From Catellatospora paridis (GTDB lineage: Bacteria > Actinomycetota > Actinomycetes > Mycobacteriales > Micromonosporaceae): a stretch of 64,000 nt of DNA. Below, piece by piece: positions 8,400 to 15,379 of this stretch. The notes under the pieces were generated by a model. It did not search any database, was not told the origin of the DNA, and saw nothing but the letters and a program-made list of their open reading frames with translations. The position numbers and the translations under genes were made by a program. The first letter of the stretch is position 1. Each line of letters opens with the position of its first letter. The stretch lies in the NCBI RefSeq assembly GCF_009720365.1, contig NZ_WBZD01000044.1, positions 62,001-126,000 of the forward strand, given 5' to 3'.

Positions 8400-9191
8400 T
8401 CAGCGGGGCGTACGCTCCCCCGCCTCCACCGCGATGGCCAGCACGTTCTCCGGCGGCGGCAGCGGGCACGTGCCGTACTCGGTGAACGCGCACGGCATGT
8501 TGACGGCGCGGTTGAAGTCGACGACCGCCGCGCCGTCCATGCCCGGCTCGGGCACCGACAGCGAGCGGGCTCCGCCGTGCGTCGACAAGCCGCTGGTCGC
8601 GTCGCGGAACAGCACGGACAGGCTGCCGTCACCGGCGTCCATGGCGGTCAGCGCCAGCTGCGCTCCGTCGAGCTCGAAGCGCAGCACGCCACGGGCGATC
8701 TGGTCGTGGGTGAGCCCCGGGATCACGGCGCCGACGGTTACCGGGCGAGGCGTGTCGTAGGCCTCGAAGACCGCGTCCAGCGCCCAGCGCGCGTCGAGTG
8801 CGAACATCGGCACGCCGGTGAAGCCGGTCCGGGTCGGCGCCTGGGGGTCTCGCACGCGCAGGGCGTACGCCCCGCCGCGCTGGATGATCTCGATGAGCCG
8901 GTCGCCGTGTTCGAGCGTGATGCCGGCGCCGCCCTCGACCGGGCTGAGCACCAGGTCGCCTTCGACGGGTTCACCCGCATGGCTGAGCCCGTCGGCGACG
9001 TCGGCCAGCAGCAGCGCGCCGTCGGCGTGCACGCCCCAGCGCGCCGGCACGCCGGGCAGCGCGACCTCCTCGGCTGGCAGCCAGTGCAGTGCGGTGAGGC
9101 TCAGCCAGCCGTGCGGTTCACGCAGCTCCTGCTCACGGGCGGCACGCCAGGCGTCCCACTCCTCGACCAGCGTCTGGGGGTCGACGGCCAT
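8400..9191 (-). CDS. DUF1684 family protein
   Basis: A 263-residue cytoplasmic protein of the DUF1684 family, whose biochemical function is not established. The hallmark C-terminal block is visible: DFNRAVNMPCAFTEYGTCPL followed by PPPENVLAIAVEAGE. The N-terminus has the usual W.A.RE..L....GWLSLTALHWL pattern. ATG 9191 is preceded by GGAGGAGGG at good spacing, which decides the start over upstream options. The 192 bases between it and the next upstream gene contain only a short palindrome. Confidence 0.85.
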   Translation of the reverse strand: MAVDPQTLVEEWDAWRAAREQELREPHGWLSLTALHWLPAEEVALPGVPARWGVHADGALLLADVADGLSHAGEPVEGDLVLSPVEGGAGITLEHGDRLIEIIQRGGAYALRVRDPQAPTRTGFTGVPMFALDARWALDAVFEAYDTPRPVTVGAVIPGLTHDQIARGVLRFELDGAQLALTAMDAGDGSLSVLFRDATSGLSTHGGARSLSVPEPGMDGAAVVDFNRAVNMPCAFTEYGTCPLPPPENVLAIAVEAGERTPR

Positions 9192-9350
9192 GTCGTGCCC
9201 TCCTCCTCGGCGACGGCGCTCCCGGCAGCCTGCCACGGTCGCAGCGCTCCCGCAAGATCAGCACATGCGCCCAACGGGTTCCTCCGAGTGACCGGGAACG
9301 ACTCAGCCGAACCGGCCACCTCCGGCCGCGGGCCGGACTCGCCTGCCACA

Positions 9351-9363
9351 ACTCTTGAAGAGT
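9351..9363. repeat. Short perfect palindrome in the 9192-9428 gap
   Basis: ACTCTTGAAGAGT is a perfect 6+1+6 palindrome, about 160 bases upstream of the DUF1684 start and about 65 bases past the rhodanese stop. It could be an operator or chance; nothing else is visible in this gap. Confidence 0.35.
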
Positions 9364-9428
9364 CGCGAGGTCGTCCCGGCCTGGTAGCCGCGAGTCGTCA
9401 GGAGTCGCGGCGGGTGGGGGCGGGCTGG

Positions 9429-9842
9429 TCAGGGGGTGGTGGGCAGGCCCGCGGTCTGCCAGGCGGCGAAGCCGCCCGCGAGGTCGGTGGCCCGGTGCAG
9501 GCCCAGGTCCTGCAACGCCGCCGCCGCCAGCGACGACGTGTAACCCTCCTGACAGAAGACCACGACCGGCAGGTCGTACCGGCCGGCGACCGGCAGCCGG
9601 GCGTCGCTGCGCGGGTCGAACCGCCATTCGAGGACGTTGCGCTCGACGATCAGCGCGCCTGGGATGCCGCCGTGCGCGGCACGCTGCGCGGCGGGCCGGA
9701 TGTCCACCAGCAGCGCCCCGTCCCCCTGGGCGGCCGCGGCCTGCGCCGCGTCGAGGCGGTCCAGCCGGGAACGGGCCGCGGCGAGGATCTCGTCGATGCC
9801 GCGCGATCCGGCGGGCGCGATCGATTCGGTCTGCACGCTCAC
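9429..9842 (-). CDS. Rhodanese-like sulfurtransferase
   Basis: A 137-residue single-domain rhodanese that probably carries sulfane sulfur as a cysteine persulfide. The catalytic Cys97 sits in VVFCQEGYTSSLAA, the active-site loop, and LLVDIRP marks the N-terminal CDC25-like signature. GTG 9842 overlaps the stop of the cysteine dioxygenase gene by four bases (GTGA), showing translational coupling. GGGAG seven bases upstream supports this start. With its partner it fits a cysteine-sulfur oxidation or detoxification pair. Confidence 0.9.
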   Translation of the reverse strand: MSVQTESIAPAGSRGIDEILAAARSRLDRLDAAQAAAAQGDGALLVDIRPAAQRAAHGGIPGALIVERNVLEWRFDPRSDARLPVAGRYDLPVVVFCQEGYTSSLAAAALQDLGLHRATDLAGGFAAWQTAGLPTTP

Positions 9843-10312
9843 CACTGTGCTCCCGCCCGATCGACGGCCGCCACCAGCAACCGTCCATGCTGGAGCCGGT
9901 AGCGGGTCATGCTCGTCAGCTCGGGCCCGTACACGTGCACGCTGACGGCGGGCTCCGGGCCGGCGTTGACGATCTGGTGCACGTGGTGCTCGCCGAACTG
10001 GCGGGCCGCGCCGGCGCTCAGTGCGCGACCGGTGAGCGCGGCGGAGCCGTCGGCTCCGGTCACGGTGCGCTCGGTCAGCGTGCCGGAGACCACCACGAAC
10101 GCGCCCGCGCTGCCGCCGTGGTCGTGCAGGTCGGTCTCCTGGCCGGGCAGCCAGGTCAGCAGCCACGCCTCGACGCCGGACCCGGCGAGCAGCCGGTGAT
10201 ACCAGCGCTGCACCGGGTCGAATCGCGGCGCGACCGGCCAGTCGGCGGGGTTGTCGGCCAGTCGGCGGGCCGTGCTCAGATGGTCGGCCCGGACCCCGGT
10301 GGCGACGATCAT
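9839..10312 (-). CDS. Cysteine dioxygenase type I (cupin)
   Basis: A 157-residue cupin that should oxidise cysteine to cysteine sulfinate using O2 and a 3-His Fe(II) centre. The iron ligands are visible as His63 and His65 (DLHDHGGSAGAF) and His112 (HHVHQIVN). The C-terminal YGPELTSMTRY matches the conserved Tyr region of bacterial enzymes. ATG 10312 is preceded by GCAGGTGATCTGAA. It is the first gene of a two-gene operon with the rhodanese. A TTCCTA-N9-TAGGAA inverted repeat sits 17 bases upstream. Confidence 0.88.
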   Translation of the reverse strand: MIVATGVRADHLSTARRLADNPADWPVAPRFDPVQRWYHRLLAGSGVEAWLLTWLPGQETDLHDHGGSAGAFVVVSGTLTERTVTGADGSAALTGRALSAGAARQFGEHHVHQIVNAGPEPAVSVHVYGPELTSMTRYRLQHGRLLVAAVDRAGAQW

Positions 10313-10328
10313 TTCAGATCACCTGCTT

Positions 10329-10349
10329 TTCCTAGCGGCTTTGTAGGAA
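10329..10349 (-). promoter_or_regulatory. Inverted repeat upstream of cysteine dioxygenase
   Basis: TTCCTA (10329-10334) and TAGGAA (10344-10349) are perfect complements around nine bases. The pattern resembles binding sites of Rrf2-family sulfur regulators such as CymR; that link is inference. Confidence 0.55.
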
Positions 10350-10440
10350 TTACACCACCAGGTCGGGCCGGGCACAACAGGAAACGCCGATCCGGTTCGT
10401 GGCGCGGGCCACGATCCGGATCGGCGTACGCGGAAAGGGG

Positions 10441-11589
10441 TCAGTCCTTGGCGAGGGACCGGGCGATCACCATGCGCTGGATCTGGTTGGTGCCCTCGAC
10501 GATCTGCAGCACCTTGGCCTCGCGGAAGTACCGCTCGACCGGGTGGTCGGCCACGTAGCCGGCCCCGCCGAGCACCTGCACCGCGTCGGTGGCGACCTGC
10601 ATGGCCATGTCCGTGGCGAACAACTTGGTCTTGGCCGCCTCGATCGAGTACGGCAGGCCCGCGTCGCGCAGCCGGGCCGCGTGCAGCATCAGCGCCCGCG
10701 CCGCGGAGATCTGCGTCGCCGAGTCGGCCAGCATGAAGCCCAGACCCTGCAGGTCGATGATCGGCTTGCCGAACTGCACCCGCTCCCGGGCATAGCCGAC
10801 CGCGTAGTCGAGCGCACCCTGGGCCAGACCGATCGCACACGCGGCGATGCCCAGGCGGCCCGAGTCCAGCGCGCCCATCGCGATCCGGAAACCCTCGCCC
10901 TCGCCGCCGATGAGCCGCTCGGCGGGCACCACCGCGTCGTCGAACGCGATCTGGGCGACCGGCGACGAACGCAGGCCCATGGTCTTCTCCCGCGTCTGCG
11001 GGTTCAGGCCGGGCGTGTCCGCGGGAGCCAGCAGGCAGGAGATGCCCTTCGGTCCGGGGCCGCCGGTGCGGCAGAAGACGTTGTAGAAGTCGGCCACGCC
11101 CGCGTGGGTGATCCACGCCTTGGTGCCGCTCACCCGGTAGGAGTCGCCGTCGCGCGTCGCCTTCGTGGCCAGGTTGGCCGCGTCGGAGCCGCCGGCGGGC
11201 TCGGACAGGCAGTACGCGCCGAGCAGCTCGCCGCCGAGCAGGTCGGGCAGCCAGCGTTCGCGCTGCTCCGCGGTGCCGTGGTGGGCCAGCGGGTAGCAGG
11301 CCAGGGTGTGCACGCTGACCGTCTCGGCGATGGCGACCCAGCGGCTGGCGAGGATCTCCAGCACCTGCAGGTAGACCTCGTACGGCTGCTCCGCGCCGCC
11401 GTACTCGGCGGAGTAGGGCAGGCCGAGCAGGCCGGAGCGGCCCAGGGTGCGGATCAGCTCGCGGGGGAACTCCCCGCGCGCCTCGAAGTCGTCGGCGTGC
11501 GGCGCGAGCTCCTTGTCCGCGATCTCGCGGGTGAGTTCGAGCAGGTCGTGTGCTTCGGGGGTGGGAAGCAGTCGGGTAACGCTGGGCAT
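10441..11589 (-). CDS. Acyl-CoA dehydrogenase
   Basis: A 382-residue FAD enzyme performing alpha,beta-dehydrogenation of acyl-CoA thioesters in fatty-acid or branched-chain catabolism. The FAD/substrate signature AYCLSEPAGGSDAANL, the C-terminal VQVLGGAGYVADHPVERYFRE and the catalytic Glu365 in VEGTNQIQR are all present. Length is normal. ATG 11589 starts MPSVTRLLPTPEAHDLLELT. No electron-transfer flavoprotein or thiolase gene is adjacent. A TAACG-GT-CGTTA palindrome 11 bases upstream suggests TetR-type control, common for acyl-CoA dehydrogenases. Confidence 0.95.
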   Translation of the reverse strand: MPSVTRLLPTPEAHDLLELTREIADKELAPHADDFEARGEFPRELIRTLGRSGLLGLPYSAEYGGAEQPYEVYLQVLEILASRWVAIAETVSVHTLACYPLAHHGTAEQRERWLPDLLGGELLGAYCLSEPAGGSDAANLATKATRDGDSYRVSGTKAWITHAGVADFYNVFCRTGGPGPKGISCLLAPADTPGLNPQTREKTMGLRSSPVAQIAFDDAVVPAERLIGGEGEGFRIAMGALDSGRLGIAACAIGLAQGALDYAVGYARERVQFGKPIIDLQGLGFMLADSATQISAARALMLHAARLRDAGLPYSIEAAKTKLFATDMAMQVATDAVQVLGGAGYVADHPVERYFREAKVLQIVEGTNQIQRMVIARSLAKD

Positions 11590-11599
11590 GCAGCCAGCT

Positions 11600-11611
11600 T
11601 AACGGTCGTTA
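11600..11611 (-). promoter_or_regulatory. TAACG-N2-CGTTA operator upstream of acyl-CoA dehydrogenase
   Basis: The perfect dyad TAACGGTCGTTA begins 11 bases before the start codon. Its form is typical of TetR-family regulators of fatty-acid catabolism (inference). No regulator gene is adjacent. Confidence 0.55.
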
Positions 11612-11657
11612 GGTGCATCCGCCCGGCCGGTTCCCGGCGTCCCTCCGCCCACCGGTC

Positions 11658-11722
11658 AAGATCGGCGTCTCGTGTCGAAAACTGCGGTCAGACCCGAGGT
11701 CTTGACACCGAACACCGATCTT
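11658..11722. repeat. Imperfect hairpin, same family as 37740-37800
   Basis: The outer arms AAGATCGG...CCGATCTT pair perfectly. Inner blocks (TCGTGTC with GACACCGA; TGCGGTC with GACCCGA) pair imperfectly. The wording ATCGGCGT.TCGTGTCG is shared with the better-preserved copy near 37740, so this looks like a decayed copy of a dispersed element. Confidence 0.55.
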
Positions 11723-11809
11723 GCGGGGACCCCGACGGCGCCGTTTCCGACCAGACGGGGGCGGGAAAGGACATAGTGGAAGTGAGTTGAGGGGGCAGGG
11801 AGGCGGGCC

Positions 11810-12706
11810 ATGGGCGTCGGGCTGACCGGGCCGATCGTGGTGGGCGTGGACGGTTCACCGGCCGCCACGACGGCGCTGCGCTGGGCAGCCGACGAGGCCG
11901 CACTGCGCGGACTGCCCCTGAAGATCGTCTACGTGAGCGAGGACCCCGGGCCGCGGCTCGGCGACGGCGTCGCGGAGGCGGCCCTCTCCTCGGCGGGCCA
12001 CTCGGTGACCGAACACGCGATGACCGAGGTCCGCGCGATGCGGCCGGAGATCACCCTCACCAGCGAGGTGCTGCGCGACGATCCCGCGCACGGCCTGATC
12101 AGGGAGTCGGCATCGGCGGCCGTGGTGGTCGTCGGCAGCCGGGGGCACGGCGGATTCCACGACCTGATGCTCGGCTCGACGAGCTTGCAGGTGTCCATGC
12201 ACGCCCGGTGCGCGGTCGCGGTGGTGCGCCCGCCGGCCGCTCCGGAGCAGGCGGGCGTGGGCGCGGTGGGCCGGATCGTGGTCGGCGTGGACGGCTCGCC
12301 GCAGTCGGGCGCCGCGCTGGCGTTCGCCTTCGACGAGGCCGACCGGCGCGGCTGCGGCATCACCGCCGTGCACGCCTGGCTGGGACCGATCACCACCGGC
12401 GCGGCGGGGATGCCGTTCGTGTACGACGTCGACACGCTGCGCGCCCAGGAGGAGTCGGTGCTGGAGACGGCGGTGGCGGGCTGGCACGACCGTTACCCGC
12501 ACGTCGACCTGCAGCGGATCACCATGGAGTCGTCGGCGGCGGCCGCGCTGACCGAGCAGTCCATGGGCGCGCTGCTGGTGGTGGTCGGCTGCCGGGGACT
12601 GGGCGGGTTCACCGGCCTGCTGCTGGGGTCCGTGAGTCAGGCGCTGATCCACCACGCGGGGTGCCCGGTGGTCGTCGCGCACCACCGCGGCGAGGCTAAG
12701 AAATAA
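11810..12706 (+). CDS. Universal stress protein with two USP domains
   Basis: A 298-residue cytoplasmic protein made of two tandem UspA domains (about 8-140 and 152-293). Each begins IVVGVDGSP and ends with an ATP-binding loop: GSRGHGGFHDLMLGSTS and GCRGLGGFTGLLLGSVS. Both loops keep the G-x2-G-x9-G-S/T pattern of the ATP-binding class. Such proteins act in dormancy, hypoxia and stress responses in actinomycetes. ATG 11810 has GAGGCGGG directly upstream. A bidirectional hairpin follows 49 bases after the stop. Confidence 0.95.
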   Translation: MGVGLTGPIVVGVDGSPAATTALRWAADEAALRGLPLKIVYVSEDPGPRLGDGVAEAALSSAGHSVTEHAMTEVRAMRPEITLTSEVLRDDPAHGLIRESASAAVVVVGSRGHGGFHDLMLGSTSLQVSMHARCAVAVVRPPAAPEQAGVGAVGRIVVGVDGSPQSGAALAFAFDEADRRGCGITAVHAWLGPITTGAAGMPFVYDVDTLRAQEESVLETAVAGWHDRYPHVDLQRITMESSAAAALTEQSMGALLVVVGCRGLGGFTGLLLGSVSQALIHHAGCPVVVAHHRGEAKK

Positions 12707-12755
12707 TCCAGGCCAAGAGTTGACATGACGGATATGCCGGTCTAACCTGAGAAGT

Positions 12756-12795
12756 GAAGCCCGACCGATCTCATAAGTGAGATAAGCCGGGCTTC
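12756..12795. terminator. Bidirectional terminator hairpin
   Basis: The outer arms GAAGCCCG and CGGGCTTC enclose a second hairpin TCTCA-TAAG-TGAGA. It lies between the convergent USP gene and the DUF6328-like gene and can serve both. Confidence 0.75.
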
Positions 12796-12809
12796 CCGTA
12801 TGTCCGGGC

Positions 12810-13301
12810 TCAGTCGCCCGGCTGCGACGGCTTGGTGGCCAGCGGCAGCACGTACCAGAGCAGGATGTAGATCAGGGCCATGCCGCCGCCCAGGAAGCCC
12901 GCCCAGCGCACCCCCGCCACCACGTCCACCACCAGGTAGATCGCCAGCACGATCGCGGTCATCTCGAAGAACAGGCCGAACTGCGCCAGCACGTGCGCGG
13001 TGCGCACGATCTGCGGCTTGCGCCCCTCCCGGAAGGACAGCCGGTGGTAGCTGACCGGGGCGATGAGCAGGGACGCGGCGAGCGCGCTGCAGACGAACGT
13101 GACCACGTACAGCACCCGCTCGGTGCCGTTGATCTTCTCGAAGCCCACCGAGAACGGCAGCGTCAGCAGGAACGCGAACAGGATCTGCACGCCGGTCTGT
13201 GCCACCCGCAGCTCCTGCAGCAGCTCCGAGTAGTTGCGGTTCCACCGCTCGTCCGGGTCCTCCGTCGGCTCCGGCCGCCGGTCGCCGTCGATGTCAGTCA
13301 C
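12810..13301 (-). CDS. Four-helix membrane protein, DUF6328-like
   Basis: A 163-residue membrane protein with an acidic, hydrophilic N-terminus (about 1-30) and four hydrophobic segments between about 40 and 155. The block RWNRNYSELLQELRVAQTGVQ and the following helix FAFLLTLPFSVGF resemble an actinobacterial DUF6328-type family. The function is unknown. GTG 13301 is preferred because GGAGG lies six bases upstream; an upstream ATG at 13316 lacks a ribosome site. The tail ends ATKPSQPGD. Confidence 0.8.
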   Translation of the reverse strand: MTDIDGDRRPEPTEDPDERWNRNYSELLQELRVAQTGVQILFAFLLTLPFSVGFEKINGTERVLYVVTFVCSALAASLLIAPVSYHRLSFREGRKPQIVRTAHVLAQFGLFFEMTAIVLAIYLVVDVVAGVRWAGFLGGGMALIYILLWYVLPLATKPSQPGD

Positions 13302-13369
13302 TGTCAGCCTCCGCATCCCCAGGGTATGCCCGCGGAAGCGGAGGTCCATGCCGACTCGGCGACGGGCGT

Positions 13370-14299
13370 TTACCCGGCGTTGCCCGCAGCGTTGCCCGCC
13401 AGGGCGTCGACCAGCCGGCGGCACGGGCTCGCCAGGTTCCACTGCTCGGCCAGCGCCAGCAGCCGGTCCGGGTCGCGCGGCGCCGCGGGCAGGGTCAGGT
13501 CGTGCTCGGGCAGCTTCAGGTCGGTGGCCACCCGGACCACCTTCGGCGCGACGGCCAGGTAGCCGGCGGCCGCCTCCAGCTTGGTGCGCAGGCCCGGCGC
13601 GAAGTCGGCCGCCGGGTCGGCCACCGCCGCGACGATCGCGTCCAGGCTGCCGTAGCGCTCGATCAGCCGGGCCGCGGTCTTCTCCCCCACGCCCGCCACG
13701 CCGGGCAGGCCGTCGCTCGGGTCGCCGCGCAGCGCCGCGAAGTCGGCGTAGCCGCCCGCCGGGACGCCGTACTTGGCCAGCACCGCGGCCTCGTCGCAGT
13801 CCTCCAGCTTGGCCACGCCCCGCCCGACGTAGAGCAGCCGCACCCCGCGGGTGTCGTCGACCAGCTGGAACAGGTCACGGTCGCCGGAGACCACCTCGAC
13901 CGGCGCGGCCTGGGTCGCGGCGAGCGTGCCGAGCACGTCGTCGGCCTCGTTGCCGTCCACCCCGTAGGCGACGATGCCGAACGCGTCCAGCACCTCCAGC
14001 AGCAGGTCGACCTGCGGCACCAGCTCGTCGGGCACCTCCTCGCCGCCCGCGGGGGCCACCCGGTGCGTCTTGTACGTGCCGATCAGCGCCACCCGCCAGG
14101 CGGGCCGCCAGTCGTAGTCCAGCGCGCACACCAGCCGCCCCGGCCGGCGGCCCTTCACCAGCGTGGTGACCATGTCGAGAAAACCGCGCACCGCGTTGAC
14201 CGGGGTGCCGTCCGGGGCCATCGCCGCTTTGGCGGGCACACCGTGGAAGGCGCGGAAGTACAGGCTCGGCGCGTCGATGGCGAGCAGGGGTGCGGTCAT
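13370..14299 (-). CDS. 5'-3' exonuclease (PolA N-domain / FEN family)
   Basis: A 309-residue stand-alone nuclease of the family that forms the N-terminal domain of DNA polymerase I, likely acting on 5' flaps in repair or replication. The N-terminal PLLAIDAPSLYFRAFHG holds the first metal-binding Asp. DGNEADDVLGTLA and VVSGDRDLFQLVDD hold the acidic cluster, and LRGDPSDGLPGVAGVGEKTA is the helix-three-turn-helix. ATG 14299 gives the usual N-terminus; the frame upstream is not protein-like. It is separate from any polymerase gene here. Confidence 0.92.
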   Translation of the reverse strand: MTAPLLAIDAPSLYFRAFHGVPAKAAMAPDGTPVNAVRGFLDMVTTLVKGRRPGRLVCALDYDWRPAWRVALIGTYKTHRVAPAGGEEVPDELVPQVDLLLEVLDAFGIVAYGVDGNEADDVLGTLAATQAAPVEVVSGDRDLFQLVDDTRGVRLLYVGRGVAKLEDCDEAAVLAKYGVPAGGYADFAALRGDPSDGLPGVAGVGEKTAARLIERYGSLDAIVAAVADPAADFAPGLRTKLEAAAGYLAVAPKVVRVATDLKLPEHDLTLPAAPRDPDRLLALAEQWNLASPCRRLVDALAGNAAGNAG

Positions 14300-14446
14300 G
14301 CCTGACAGCCTGCCACAAGGCCCGGACACCCACCGCGCACGCGGCCGCCCCGACGGCCGCGACCCCGGCGGCGCAAACGGCAGCAGCCCGCCCGAGCCAC
14401 CGTGGCGGCACGGGCGGTCTGCGAAGTCAGCCGACGGGTCGGGCGT

Positions 14447-15295
14447 TCATTTTCCGCGCGGGGTGAACGCGGTGGGACGGCGCACGGTGCCGCGCTGCTG
14501 CCCGATCGCGGCCTCCTCGCGGGCGGCCTGCACCCGGTCGAGGTACTCGCGGGCGGCCATGTCCTCCTCGGTGGGGGCCGCGCCGATCGAGAAGACCAGG
14601 CCGCCGATCACCAGCAGGACCAGCACGCCGATCGGCACCAGCAGGTTCGCCGCGGACGTGCCGCCGGCCCCGCCGCCCAGCGTCGGCGCGGTGAGCCGCA
14701 CCGACATCGCGGCCATGCCGGTGTAGTGCATGCCGCACACCGCGACGCCCATCAGCAGGGCCGCACCGGCGATCGCCAGCGGCCGCCTCAGCACGACGGT
14801 GAACCACAGCGCCACCGTCGCGGCCACCACCGCGATGATCACCGAGGCGGCGACCAGGCCGGCGTCGTACGACACCTCCCCGTCCAGCCGCATCGCGAAC
14901 ATGCCCAGGTAGTGCATGCCGGCCACGCCGACGCCCGTGAAGACGCCGCCGACGACGATGCGGCCGACGTTCGGCTTACCGAACCCGACGATCCACAGGC
15001 CGAGGCCGACGACGACGATCGCGACCAGCGCGCTCAGCGCGGTCCACGGGATGTCGTAGCGGATCTGCGCCCCGGCCACGCTGAAGCCCAGCATGGCCAT
15101 GAAGTGCATGGCCCAGATCGCCGTGCCGCCCAGCGCCCAGGCGGCCAGCACGATCCACCAGAATCGCTGCTTGCCGGTGGTCGCGGTGCGCATGCGGGCC
15201 GTGCAGATCAGGCCCAACGACGAGCCGAGGATGGACAGCGCGTACGCCACACCGGGCGTCACCAGTCCGTGGGTGAAGTGATACACGTCGGCCAT
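14447..15295 (-). CDS. MHYT-domain integral membrane protein
   Basis: A 282-residue protein with seven predicted membrane segments and the three characteristic motifs AMHFMAM, GMHYLGM and GMHYTGM, proposed to bind a metal that senses O2, CO or NO. There is no output domain; the C-terminus is a short cytoplasmic tail (about 240-282) with EEDMAAREYLDRV. ATG 15295 begins MADVYHFTHGL. The gene lies 85 bases downstream of the helicase gene on the same strand and may share its transcript. In many actinomycetes such MHYT proteins have no known ligand. Confidence 0.92.
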   Translation of the reverse strand: MADVYHFTHGLVTPGVAYALSILGSSLGLICTARMRTATTGKQRFWWIVLAAWALGGTAIWAMHFMAMLGFSVAGAQIRYDIPWTALSALVAIVVVGLGLWIVGFGKPNVGRIVVGGVFTGVGVAGMHYLGMFAMRLDGEVSYDAGLVAASVIIAVVAATVALWFTVVLRRPLAIAGAALLMGVAVCGMHYTGMAAMSVRLTAPTLGGGAGGTSAANLLVPIGVLVLLVIGGLVFSIGAAPTEEDMAAREYLDRVQAAREEAAIGQQRGTVRRPTAFTPRGK

Positions 15296-15379
15296 GGCGG
15301 TCGACCCCTTCGGTTCGCATACAGTGAGCGGCGCTCGCTTTCGCATGATCCCGGAAGAGTGTTTGCCCTGGCAACTCGG

